Source of the DNA: Planctomycetota bacterium
GTDB lineage: Bacteria; Planctomycetota; UBA1135; UBA2386
Direction of reading: 5' to 3'
DNA: 64,000 nucleotides
NCBI GenBank assembly: GCA_016716265.1
Contig: JADJWQ010000006.1
Location: forward strand, 186,001-250,000
A program made the position numbers and the translations under genes. Shown piece after piece: positions 36,901-43,962 of the stretch. Every line of letters begins with the position of its first letter. Position 1 is the stretch's first letter. The notes below the pieces were generated by a model. The model was not told where the DNA came from and did no database searches. It saw nothing but the letters and a program-made list of their open reading frames with translations.

Positions 36901-37093
36901 GGCCCAGTGGTCGGACCTGCCGTCGTTCCAGCGCAGCGGCTTCCGCAACGGCGAGATGTCGATCCAGGACGCGCCGGTCGGCGCCTGGCGCGTGCACGTG
37001 CAGGCGCAGGGCATGAAGCCGCTGGTGACCGACGTCGTGATCAGCGCGGGCCGCACGACCGAGCAGGAGCTCAAGCTCGAGAAGGGCGAGTGA
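33977..37093 (+). CDS. giant exported carboxypeptidase-regulatory-like (CnaB) repeat protein with Gly-rich linkers
   Basis: This 1038-residue protein has an N-terminal hydrophobic segment (residues 5-24, SFSLLAVILLALGGAAWLLL) serving as signal or anchor. At least six beta-sandwich units of the carboxypeptidase-regulatory/CnaB type follow, each opening like IAGRVLDTRGTPVANAEIVA and closing on T-D-x-N/A-G-x-F/Y-x-L. The units are joined by collagen-like Gly/Pro or Gly/Arg/Met-rich linkers (for example near 235-260, 370-385 and 890-920) and one charged helical segment with Arg/Glu/Ala (about 495-525). It overlaps the tethered sigma-factor gene by 4 bp, so it is probably its partner, target or co-sensor at the cell surface. 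No enzyme domain was found. Confidence 0.8.
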   Translation: MNARSFSLLAVILLALGGAAWLLLGDPGAAVAPPSDEPLSMSNDGDSGPRTGPARRADGIVRTDVSLSGDARSRADTQDDALDDERPDGALNIAGRVLDTRGTPVANAEIVAMTQRDFRELIQRGGDMFQRGGGRRPDPGAFRDLLQPTRAADPVRTDRNGRYELAAKAFRNGEVRLTVAHGDFAPAMVQRQWNTDDGAEMNVEDIVLDDGMRIVGQVVDERGNAVPGATVRLETTGGRGGGGRGGRGGGPGGGPGGGPGGMFGGDPLGALLGDTTTDGTGSFELSHAPVGSFRIAAEASRYLPGRSEQKDGENGATVDVGRITLGPGALLEGVVVDSRGQPIANARVVATVSRDAIFARMRESMGDTGGRGGGRGMMGAMGNLMGARQETRTDANGAFALDSVPQRDVRLEVSHDSYIDESLEPIAPIETPRVQVAMRDLLRIAGRVVDAATGTQIELFAINARRVPGEADGGGPFGGFGGQRGQRGQRGDQGQPQPDDPEMQARIAEREARMAEAEAQREREQVRMQQLLGGSGLIPGRTPAPTAHAEGAFQLTDLQPGTYVLDVDAPGYIKVAAGRYEVTEEHVPADVVIPVERGTAVHGVIVSSRDGAPVENARVSLRLPSSGDNQGAGAMFGGVQIDFGGPGGGRGGMLAALGGGRGMALQAVRTDAAGRFEFAPQRPGTYELAVEAEGFPGLENPNFVLPANTPVHEVRVTLNKGSHVFGVVAGLADGQRARIVFVHVESRDRKTANVDAETGEYSIDGLLAGGYTVQVELRDRGNNGDWRNRVGQAIASSLDTQPDVFVPADSEYRYDIAADSAELPKVTGRVFRNGNPGAGLEVRLVAAQSAQADPARRMIGRLSRLFSDRVDPNTGAFEIAAVPPGEYTLEVHTNGGGPGGGPGGGPGGRGGPQLRGGGPALHSERVVIVKGQDLDRTIAVQSGSVTLRVVDANGAAVDRGRLDFALAIDAGNLDPAQWSDLPSFQRSGFRNGEMSIQDAPVGAWRVHVQAQGMKPLVTDVVISAGRTTEQELKLEKGE

Positions 37094-37100
37094 GCTCGCC

Positions 37101-37126
37101 GCGGCCCGGGGTGACGACCCCGGCCG
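37101..37126 (+). terminator. hairpin downstream of the repeat-protein gene
   Basis: gcggcccgggg and ccccggccgc can pair with one bulged base around a short loop, 8 bp after the stop codon. No T-tract is present. It may end the sigma-factor operon before the sulfatase gene. Confidence 0.35.
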
Positions 37127-37159
37127 CCCGGCTTGTGCACGGGGCGTGCATCTCCTGAG

Positions 37160-38617
37160 ATGCGCGTCATGCGAAACCGTCGTCGCCGCTCCGCCGCGTG
37201 CGCCCTCGTGCTGCTCGCCGGCTGCACGCTGCTCGCCAACCGGTCGCCTGCCCAGGCGCCGGCGACCGGCGCCCCGGCCACCCCGGCCCGACCGAACTTC
37301 GTCGTCATCCTCGCCGACGATCTCGGCTACGCCGATCTCGGTTGCCAGGGCAGCCGCTTCTACGAGTCGCCCGCGATCGACGCCCTCGCCGCGAGCGGGC
37401 TCCGCTTCACGGCCGGCTACGCCAATGCGCCGAACTGCGCGCCGACGCGCGCCTGCCTGATGAGCGGGCGCGACACGCCGCACCACGGCGTCTGGACGGT
37501 CGGCTCCGGAGCGCGCGGTCGCCCGGCGAATCGCGCCTCGACCCCGCCGCCGAACCGCACGGAGCTCGACACCGCCTTCACGACCTTGCCCGAGGCGCTA
37601 CGCGCGCGCGGCTACGCGACGGCCCACTTCGGAAAGTGGCATCTCGGGTCACCCGGCAGCTCCGGTCCGCTGGAACACGGCTTCGAATACCAGGTCGGCG
37701 GCACCGCGGCCGGCCATCCGAAGAGCTACTTCAGCCCGTACGGCAATGCCGAACTGCCGGACGGGTCCGACGGTGAATACCTGACCGACCGCCTGACCGA
37801 CGAGGCGATCGCCTGGCTCGACCGGCGCGACGAACGTCCGTTCTTCCTGTACTTCGCGCACTATGCCGTCCACACGCCGATCCAGGCGCGCGCCGACGAC
37901 ACCGCGCACTTCGCGGAGAAGGCGCCCGACGGCGAGCAGCGGCGGCCGGACTACGCCGGCATGATCCGGGCGCTCGACCGGAGCGTCGGCCGCCTGCTCG
38001 ACGCGCTCGACGACCACGGGCTCACCGACGACACCGTCGTCGTGTTCACGTCCGACAATGGTGGCGTCGGCGGCTACGCCGGTCTCGGCACGCGCGACAT
38101 CACCGACAATCGACCGCTGCGCGGCGGCAAGGGGATGCTGTACGAGGGCGGGATCCGCGTGCCGTTCATCGTCCGCTGGCCGGGGGTGACGCAGGCAGGT
38201 GCGACCAGCGCCGCGCCGGTCCTCACCTACGACCTCCACCCGACGCTGCTCGCCGCGGCCGGACCGTCCGCCGAGCGCACGCCGGCCCGGCTCGACGGTG
38301 TCGACCTGCTGCCCGCGCTGCGCGGCGGAGAGCTGCCGGAGCGCGACCTGGTCTGGCACTTCCCCGGCTACCTCGAGGCCAACGCGGAGCGCGGCACGTG
38401 GCGCACGCGGCCCGGCAGCGCGATCCGGCGCGGCTCGCTGAAGCTGATCGAGTGGCTCGAGACCGGCCAGGTCGAGCTCTACGACCTGGCCGCCGATCCC
38501 GGCGAGCAGCGCGACCTCGCCCGCGAGCAGCCGGTCCGCGCGGCCGAGCTGCTGCTGCGGCTGCGGTCCTGGCGGTCGCGCCACGGCGCGGCGATGCCCG
38601 CCCCGCTGCGGGATTGA
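37160..38617 (+). CDS. sulfatase, formylglycine (Cys) type, probable lipoprotein
   Basis: This 485-residue exported sulfatase has a lipobox-like LLAGC (Cys22). The type I sulfatase core is intact: metal ligands D53-D54 in ILADDLGYADLGC, the modification motif C93-A-P-T-R97 in which Cys is oxidised to formylglycine, GKWHLG, FVVFTSDNGG and a C-terminal ELYDLAADPGEQRDLA strand. It should hydrolyse a sulfate ester, plausibly on a sulfated polysaccharide. Start codons at 37133, 37160 and 37169 are possible; 37160 is adopted because it gives a short basic N-region. No formylglycine-generating enzyme is in the window. It faces a leftward thioredoxin-like gene tail to tail with 9 bp between. Confidence 0.92.
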   Translation: MRVMRNRRRRSAACALVLLAGCTLLANRSPAQAPATGAPATPARPNFVVILADDLGYADLGCQGSRFYESPAIDALAASGLRFTAGYANAPNCAPTRACLMSGRDTPHHGVWTVGSGARGRPANRASTPPPNRTELDTAFTTLPEALRARGYATAHFGKWHLGSPGSSGPLEHGFEYQVGGTAAGHPKSYFSPYGNAELPDGSDGEYLTDRLTDEAIAWLDRRDERPFFLYFAHYAVHTPIQARADDTAHFAEKAPDGEQRRPDYAGMIRALDRSVGRLLDALDDHGLTDDTVVVFTSDNGGVGGYAGLGTRDITDNRPLRGGKGMLYEGGIRVPFIVRWPGVTQAGATSAAPVLTYDLHPTLLAAAGPSAERTPARLDGVDLLPALRGGELPERDLVWHFPGYLEANAERGTWRTRPGSAIRRGSLKLIEWLETGQVELYDLAADPGEQRDLAREQPVRAAELLLRLRSWRSRHGAAMPAPLRD

Positions 38618-38626
38618 GCGCACGCC

Positions 38627-39682
38627 TCAGCGCGGTGCACCGTCGCGGCCGAGCTCGCGCTCGAGCTCGGCGATGTGCGCGTCGAGCGCGCCGAACCGCG
38701 GGTCGTCCGGGCGCAGCGCGCGCGCGGCGCGATACGCGGCGACCGCGTCCGCGAGCGCGCCTGCGCGCTCCAGCAGCGAGGCCTGGATCAGCCCCAGCTG
38801 GACGCGCTGGTCGACATCGAGGTCGCCGCCCCGCGCCGCGGCGAACGCCGCGATGCGATCCGCGGCGTCGCCGTAGCGACCGCTCTGCACGAGCGGCTGC
38901 AGACCCCGCAGCGTCTCGCGCATCTGCCGCCATGCCGCGAACCGCGCCTCCTCCCGGTCGATCTCCGCCAGCCGCGCGGCGAACCGGTCGCGCAGCGCGG
39001 TGTCGGCGTCGGTGTCGGCGTCGGTGTCGGCGAGCTCGACCACCGCGCGGATCTGCTCGCGGTAGCAGCGCTGCAGGCCGCGCTCGACCGCGTCGACGGC
39101 AGCGGCGAGCGCGCGGGCGCGCTCGAGCCCGTCGCTCGCGGCTGCACGCGCGAGCGCCGCATCGCGTCGCTCCCGCGTCGCGCGCAGCTCGGTGAGCCCG
39201 GCCACGAACGACTCCGCATCGAGGCGGCCGTCCCGGTCCGTGGCGTCCGGACAGCGGGCGTACGGAAGCAGCTGGGCATCGGTGATCAGCACGATCGGCA
39301 GCCGCTCGATCCCGAAGCGCTCCTGCAGCGCCTCGCAGCGCGCGACCAGCTCCGCCCCGGCGCGCGCCGGGTCGTTCGGGAACTCGACCTCCGCGCACAC
39401 GAAGTCTCGCTCGACCGCGGCGAACGCCCCGCTGTCGAGCACCTCGGCACACAGGCGCCGGCACGGCGGGTTCCAACCGGAGCCGACGAACGCGATCAGC
39501 ACGTCGCGCCCGGTCTCGCGCGCGCGGGCGGCAGCCGCGTCGAGGTCGGCCCACCACTCGACCGGGCGGTCGCCCGGCGCCGGTCGCGCGGCGCGCGGTG
39601 CAGGCGACTGCCCGGGCGCCGGGCACACGGCGGCGACAGCGGCGAGCGCGAGCCACGCGGAGTACGGGCGGCAGGTCCACAT
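38627..39682 (-). CDS. secreted thioredoxin-like protein with tetratricopeptide-like C-terminus
   Basis: This 351-residue exported protein has a signal peptide ending near CPAPGQS. Residues about 42-170 resemble the Thioredoxin_7/DUF255 fold (WWADLDAAAARARETGRDVLIAFVGSGW, later PIVLITDAQLLP). The active-site position reads W70-N-P-P-C74, so only the second Cys of WCxxC survives and dithiol redox chemistry is unlikely. A 12-bp tandem repeat encodes ADTD repeats in the middle. The C-terminal 90 residues are TPR-like (LIQASLLERAGALADAVAAYRAARALRPDDP). It ends a leftward series of redox-fold proteins with the TlpA-like lipoprotein and the redoxin. Confidence 0.72.
   Translation of the reverse strand: MWTCRPYSAWLALAAVAAVCPAPGQSPAPRAARPAPGDRPVEWWADLDAAAARARETGRDVLIAFVGSGWNPPCRRLCAEVLDSGAFAAVERDFVCAEVEFPNDPARAGAELVARCEALQERFGIERLPIVLITDAQLLPYARCPDATDRDGRLDAESFVAGLTELRATRERRDAALARAAASDGLERARALAAAVDAVERGLQRCYREQIRAVVELADTDADTDADTALRDRFAARLAEIDREEARFAAWRQMRETLRGLQPLVQSGRYGDAADRIAAFAAARGGDLDVDQRVQLGLIQASLLERAGALADAVAAYRAARALRPDDPRFGALDAHIAELERELGRDGAPR
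39000..39044. repeat. in-gene 12-bp tandem repeat
   Basis: gtgtcggcgtcg occurs three times and then partially a fourth, inside the thioredoxin-like gene, and encodes ADTD repeats in frame on the minus strand. It is probably a slippage-prone tract that changes length without a frameshift. Confidence 0.75.
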
Positions 39683-39730
39683 CGGACGCTTCGTATCACG
39701 CCAGCGCCGCGCGCGACAGCGCGCAGGGCG

Positions 39731-40285
39731 TCAGCTGCCCTGCCGCGCGCGCTCGGCCAGCGCCGCGAAGCGCGCGGCGTCCGCGCGGCCCTCGTGGATC
39801 TCGACGATCTCGCCCGACGCGCCGATCGCCAACGTGACCGGCAGCACCGGATCGAAGCCGAAGCGGTCGCCGAGCGGTCCGCATTCGTACTCGGAGAACA
39901 ACAGGTTCGCGTAGTCGATCCCGCGCGCCGCCAGGAACGCCGGCAGCTTCGGTAGCACGGTGTCGACCTCGTAGCCGGGCGCCATCAGGTCGAGGCATAC
40001 CCCGGCGACCTCGCCACCCGCCGCTCGGAATGGCCGCGTCGCCGCGACCAGCTCCGGCAGCTCGGCAACACACGGCCCGCACCACGTCGCCCAGAAGTTC
40101 ACCAGCAACGGGCGCCCCTTCCGCGCGTGGACGAACGCCTCGAGGCCCTGCAGGTCGACGACCTCGACCGCCGCTCCGGCGATCGACCGGGGGGCGCTCA
40201 CCGGTGCGTTCGGCTCACCGCAGCCGCCGAGCAGCAGGGCGAGCGACGCGCCGGCGGTCGCCACCGTTCGCAGCGAGCTGACCAT
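39731..40285 (-). CDS. TlpA-like thioredoxin-family lipoprotein
   Basis: This 184-residue lipoprotein has lipobox LLGGC (Cys22) and the full thioredoxin active site W68-C-G-P-C72 in the context VNFWATWCGPCVAELPEL, as in TlpA/ResA-type envelope thiol-disulfide oxidoreductases. The cis-Pro appears as DPVLPVTLAIGASG. It probably reduces or shuffles disulfides outside the cytoplasm. ATG at 40285 has GAGGG about 9 bases upstream and was chosen over the longer frame from 40315. It lies 19 bp downstream of the redoxin gene, so the two are almost certainly co-transcribed. A role in cytochrome c assembly is possible but the ccs gene is far away. Confidence 0.88.
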   Translation of the reverse strand: MVSSLRTVATAGASLALLLGGCGEPNAPVSAPRSIAGAAVEVVDLQGLEAFVHARKGRPLLVNFWATWCGPCVAELPELVAATRPFRAAGGEVAGVCLDLMAPGYEVDTVLPKLPAFLAARGIDYANLLFSEYECGPLGDRFGFDPVLPVTLAIGASGEIVEIHEGRADAARFAALAERARQGS

Positions 40286-40304
40286 CGAGCGATCCCTCAC
40301 GGCG

Positions 40305-41084
40305 TCAGCGACCACCGCGCCGCGGGCGGCGCGCCTCGCCGGCAGGACGCTTGATCGAGCAGCCTTCGGGACGCGTCTCGAACGGCTCGAACTCCTTCGC
40401 CTTCTGCTCGTCGAGCAGCACGTCGAGCACGTCGCGCAGGTAGTGCTTCGCCTTCTCGCCCTTCTGCTGGCGGAGATCGTCGTCGATCAACCCACGGTAG
40501 ACGAGCTTACCGGTGCCGTCGAACACGAAGATGTCCGGCGTCGTCTTGGCCTGCAGCAGGTCCGCGACCTTGCACTCGGCGTCGACGAGCACCGTGTACG
40601 GCAGCTCGTTCGCGCGCAGGTAGGCGCGGATCTCCGGGTAGGGCTGCTTCGCCTCCGCTTCGGTCGGCTCGGCCGGTGCGCCCCGCGCCGCGCCTTCCCT
40701 CTGCAGCTCGCCATTGCCGACGTTCGCATTGATCGTCACGAACACCACGCCCCGCTCCGCATACTCGCGGTGGATCGCGGCATAGCGGCTCTCCCAGCCG
40801 CGCATGATCGGACAGCGCGTCGACCAGAAGTTCACGACGACGATCTTGCCGGCCAGATCCTCGGTGCTGTGGTCGATGCCGTCGATATCGGTCAGCGTGA
40901 TCGTGGCACGGACGGTGTCGCCGAGCCGGACGACCTGCGGCTCCTGCCGCTCTTCCTGCTGCGGCTGCGGGTCCTGGACGTTCGGCGGCGCGGGAGGCTC
41001 GACGCCCTGCGCGGCGACGGACGCCGCGAGCAGGAACAGCGTGAGCGTGGACGAGAGGAACGACCGGTTCATGTCGAGACGCAT
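40305..41084 (-). CDS. secreted redoxin-domain protein (single-Cys peroxiredoxin-like)
   Basis: This 259-residue exported protein has a signal peptide (FLSSTLTLFLLAASVAAQ). The redoxin domain spans about 55-215, with VVVNFWSTRCPIMRGWESRY carrying one active-site Cys91 where TlpA proteins have CxxC; this STRCP arrangement is common in planctomycetal redoxins. Asp-rich strand and YTVLVDAECKVADLLQAKTTPDIFVFDGTG complete the fold. Thiol peroxidase activity is possible, CxxC oxidoreductase activity is not. ATG at 41084 has GGAG 6 bases upstream; the ATG four codons later does not. The gene is the first of a pair with the TlpA-like lipoprotein. Confidence 0.83.
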   Translation of the reverse strand: MRLDMNRSFLSSTLTLFLLAASVAAQGVEPPAPPNVQDPQPQQEERQEPQVVRLGDTVRATITLTDIDGIDHSTEDLAGKIVVVNFWSTRCPIMRGWESRYAAIHREYAERGVVFVTINANVGNGELQREGAARGAPAEPTEAEAKQPYPEIRAYLRANELPYTVLVDAECKVADLLQAKTTPDIFVFDGTGKLVYRGLIDDDLRQQKGEKAKHYLRDVLDVLLDEQKAKEFEPFETRPEGCSIKRPAGEARRPRRGGR

Positions 41085-41233
41085 CGGAGACTCCGAGTCG
41101 AGGGTACTGCCGTCTTCGGGACTGCCGTCGGGGGGACCGCCGCGCGGAGCGGCATCGAACGGCGGCTGGGATCGTACCGGCGGGCGCCCGGGACAAGGCG
41201 GGCCACGGCGGAGATGCCGCCGCACGCCAGCGC

Positions 41234-42466
41234 TCACCGGTTCGCCAGCCAGACGATCCCGCCGACGACCAGCAGTGTGAGCAACACCGCGAACGCGATC
41301 TTCCACGCGCTCCACGGCCGTTCGCCCTGCACCTCGCCGGTGGCGGCGTTGACGATCACCTGGTAGGTCTTGTCACCGAAACGGTACGCTAGCAGCCAGA
41401 CCGGCAGCAGCAGGTGCTTGTAGGTGAGCGCCCCGTAGCTCGTGTCGATGCGGTGGATCCGCTGCTCGTCGCCACCGATGCGCCGCCGCACGTCCTCGCG
41501 GATCGCGACCTCGATCCGGCTCTCGGCGGTCTTGAAGCCGCTCTCGAGCTCGACGTCGTAGGTCCGCGCGAGGTAGCCGGCGAGCGCGCCGGCCGTGAAC
41601 GGCAGGCAGGTCTGCAGCGGCCACGGCTCGAGCTGGTCGACGAGCTTCGTGGGCAGGCCCTGGCCGGCGAGCACGAGCACGTCGTCGAAGAAGCGTTGGA
41701 ACGAGCCGGACGCCGGATACCAACGCGTCCGCCGCTCGCGTCGCTTGTTGTCGCCGCTGCCGACCTCGACCCAGTAGTGCTCGCCGCGCTCACCGCGGTA
41801 GTGGTTCGCGGTCATGGCATCGAAGGTCCAGAACGGCAGGTAGACGCCCTGGAAGCGGCCCTGCACGCCGCGCTGCTTGAACGCGGTCGGCGCGAACCAG
41901 CGCCCCTTCACCCAGGCCGCGAGGTTCTGCTTCGCCCGGTCGCGCGGCACCTGGAACGGCAGCACGCCGTCGACCGGGATGCGGTCCTCGGCGTCGTGCA
42001 CGCCCTCCTGCTGGATCGGCGTCCCGCAGTACGCGCAATCGTCGCTGGTCAACGTCCCGGTGAATTGCAGGATCGCGCCGCAATCGACGCAGCGCACCTC
42101 GCGCACACCGAGCTGCGCCGCCGCGCCGGTGCGGTCGCGGCGCCGGGACGCCTCGCGGTCGAGCGTCGCACGCAGATCCTGCTCGACGACGGCGGCCTCG
42201 GGATCGATCTCGAGCTCCTTCTCGAAGCCACAGAACGGGCATTGGAGGCGCTGTGCACCGATGTGGAACTCGAGGCTCGCCCCGCAGCCCTCGCACGGGA
42301 AGAAGCGGGGCCGGCCCTGCTCCACCTCCTGCGCGGTGGCGGGGTCGGGCTCGGCGGCGGGGTCGGGCTCGGCGGCGGGGTCGGGCTCGGCGGCGGGGTC
42401 GGGCTCGGCGGCGGGATCGCGCCCGGCCGGCATGCCGGGCACCGGAGGCGGGGAATCGCTCGTCAT
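41234..42466 (-). CDS. double zinc-ribbon protein with C-terminal membrane anchor, partner of SPFH protein
   Basis: This 410-residue protein starts with a low-complexity tract of four DPAAEP repeats followed by two zinc ribbons: PCEGCGASLEF ... CPFCG (from residue 58) and CVDCGAIL ... CAYCG (from about 126). A large central domain (FKQRGVQGRFQGVYLPFWTFDAMTANHYRGERGEHYW) is of the kind linked with membrane-tethered ribbon proteins, and a single helix near the end (FAVLLTLLVVGGIVWLA) anchors it. The next gene upstream, 50 bp away, is an SPFH protein; this zinc-ribbon/SPFH pairing recurs in bacteria, so they probably act together at the membrane. Biochemical role is unknown. Confidence 0.75.
   Translation of the reverse strand: MTSDSPPPVPGMPAGRDPAAEPDPAAEPDPAAEPDPAAEPDPATAQEVEQGRPRFFPCEGCGASLEFHIGAQRLQCPFCGFEKELEIDPEAAVVEQDLRATLDREASRRRDRTGAAAQLGVREVRCVDCGAILQFTGTLTSDDCAYCGTPIQQEGVHDAEDRIPVDGVLPFQVPRDRAKQNLAAWVKGRWFAPTAFKQRGVQGRFQGVYLPFWTFDAMTANHYRGERGEHYWVEVGSGDNKRRERRTRWYPASGSFQRFFDDVLVLAGQGLPTKLVDQLEPWPLQTCLPFTAGALAGYLARTYDVELESGFKTAESRIEVAIREDVRRRIGGDEQRIHRIDTSYGALTYKHLLLPVWLLAYRFGDKTYQVIVNAATGEVQGERPWSAWKIAFAVLLTLLVVGGIVWLANR
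42342..42413. repeat. four tandem 18-bp repeats encoding DPAAEP
   Basis: gggtcgggctcggcggcg occurs four times in perfect succession near the 5' end of the zinc-ribbon gene (minus strand) and encodes DPAAEP. Unit changes would alter only linker length. Confidence 0.85.
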
Positions 42467-42515
42467 CGGGGGCGGCTGCGGGTGTGGAGGTCGTGCGGTC
42501 CGGTGCGTCGCGGGC

Positions 42516-43631
42516 TCACGCCGGCGGCGGTGGCGGCGGCGGCGGCGCCGGCGGGCCGAACAGTGGCGCGAGCTGCGGCACCGTCCCGGCCGGCTGCCAG
42601 CCCGGCATGCCCGCGCACCAGACCAGCGTGTCGCGCGTGAGCTGCCCGGTCGCGACCTGCTGCTGGAGCTGCTCGGGGCCGAGCGGGCCGAGGCTCTGGC
42701 CGTCGCGGGCGACGTGCCACATCGCGGGCGGCGGCGGCGGCACGGTGCCCGGCATCCCGCCGGCCGGCGCGGTCCCCATGCCGCGCATCATCTGGTTCGC
42801 CATCGCGAAGCCCATCCCGAGGCCCATGCCCTCCGACGCGCCACCGCCGGCGGGATTGCTCGCGGCCTGCGTCATCGCCTGGCCCATCTGGTACTGCTGG
42901 AAGCGTCCCATGTCGCCGATCACGCCCATCGACGTGCGCGTGTCGAGCGCCTTCTCGACCTGCTCGGGCAGCGAGATGTTGACGATGAAGAGCTGGGGGA
43001 CCTCGAGGCCGTACTCGTCGTCGATCTTCTCGTTGACCGACTGGTTGAGCTGCGCGGCGAGCTCCTGGTAGTTCTGCGCGAGGTCGAGCGCGGCGAAGCC
43101 CGAGCTGCCGAGCACGTCGGCGAGCGCCTGGTTGATCACGCCGCGCATCAGCGTGCCGAGCTCCTCGGTGTCGAACATCCCGTCGGTGCCGACCAGCTCG
43201 GTCAACAGGATCTTCGGGTCGCGCGCCTTCAGCGTGTAGGTGCCGAACGCCCGCAGCCGGATCGGCCCGAACTCCGGATCGCGCATCATGACCGGATTGG
43301 GCGTGCCCCACTTCAGGTCGGTCAGCGTGCGCGTGCTGACGAAGTAGACCTCGGCCTTGTAGGGGCTGTCGAAGCCGTACTTCCAACCCTGCAGCGTGCC
43401 GAGGATCGGCAGGTTGCGCGTCTCGAGCGTGTGCGTGCCCTGCTCGAAGATGTCGGCGAGCTTGCCCTCGTGTACGAAGATCGCCACCTGACCCGGCCGG
43501 ACGATCAGCTTCGCGCCGTTCTTGATCTGGTTGTGGTAGCGCGGGAATCGCCAGACGAGCGTCGAGTTGCTGTCGTCGAGCCACTCGATGATGTCGACCA
43601 GCTCGCCGCGGAGCTTCGCGAACAGACCCAT
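42516..43631 (-). CDS. SPFH/Band 7 family protein (YdjI/virion-core-like) with C-terminal GYF_2 domain
   Basis: This 371-residue protein belongs to the COG4260-type SPFH group: MGLFAKLRGELVDIIEWLDDSNSTLVWRFPRY at the start, LIVRPGQVAIFVHEGKLADIFEQGTHTLETRNLP, and the helical VPQLFIVNISLPEQVEKALDTRTSMGVIGDM. A Gly/Met-rich linker leads to a GYF_2 domain at about 303-345 (AMWHVARDGQSLGPLGPEQLQQQV ... DTLVWCAGMPGWQP) and a poly-Pro tail, both protein-interaction features. ATG at 43631 has GGAGGA 8 bases upstream. It is followed by the zinc-ribbon anchor protein. A membrane-microdomain or chaperone scaffold role is assumed for the family. Confidence 0.88.
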   Translation of the reverse strand: MGLFAKLRGELVDIIEWLDDSNSTLVWRFPRYHNQIKNGAKLIVRPGQVAIFVHEGKLADIFEQGTHTLETRNLPILGTLQGWKYGFDSPYKAEVYFVSTRTLTDLKWGTPNPVMMRDPEFGPIRLRAFGTYTLKARDPKILLTELVGTDGMFDTEELGTLMRGVINQALADVLGSSGFAALDLAQNYQELAAQLNQSVNEKIDDEYGLEVPQLFIVNISLPEQVEKALDTRTSMGVIGDMGRFQQYQMGQAMTQAASNPAGGGASEGMGLGMGFAMANQMMRGMGTAPAGGMPGTVPPPPPAMWHVARDGQSLGPLGPEQLQQQVATGQLTRDTLVWCAGMPGWQPAGTVPQLAPLFGPPAPPPPPPPPA

Positions 43632-43962
43632 GTTTCGATTCCTCCGATCGGGTTGGCGGTGTCTCGCCCGGTTGTAGCCGCGCCGCGCGGCGAAGCCAGG
43701 GTCGCTTGCGGCGCGCGGCTACCGGGTCGCGACCCCGCGATTCACGGACCGGCGAGCGCGGGACCCGGCGGGACCACGCAGTGGCCGAGCGCACGCTCCC
43801 CCGGTGGTCCTCGCGAACCGCCCGCCGGCAGGACCGCAGCGCGGCGACGGAGCCGCCCCCTGCGGCGCGACGGCCGGGCGCGACCGGCTCGCACCCGGCG
43901 CGGCGCCGCCCGCGGCAGCATCGCGAGGACCCCACGCCGCGGCGCGGCGGCGGCGACCGCGC
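43632..43962. other. intergenic region, 331 bp, inverted repeats but no gene
   Basis: This gap lies between the kinase stop and the SPFH start, both leftward. It holds a 9-bp inverted repeat, tagccgcgc at 43675-43683 with gcgcggcta at 43713-43721, and a 12-bp palindrome gggtcgcgaccc at 43724-43735. These may be a kinase-gene terminator and/or SPFH promoter elements; no coding frame was found. Confidence 0.45.

Noticed and set aside
39000..42413. Possible CRISPR array from tandem repeats
   Set aside because: The repeats are short (12 and 18 bp), adjacent without spacers, and inside coding sequence.
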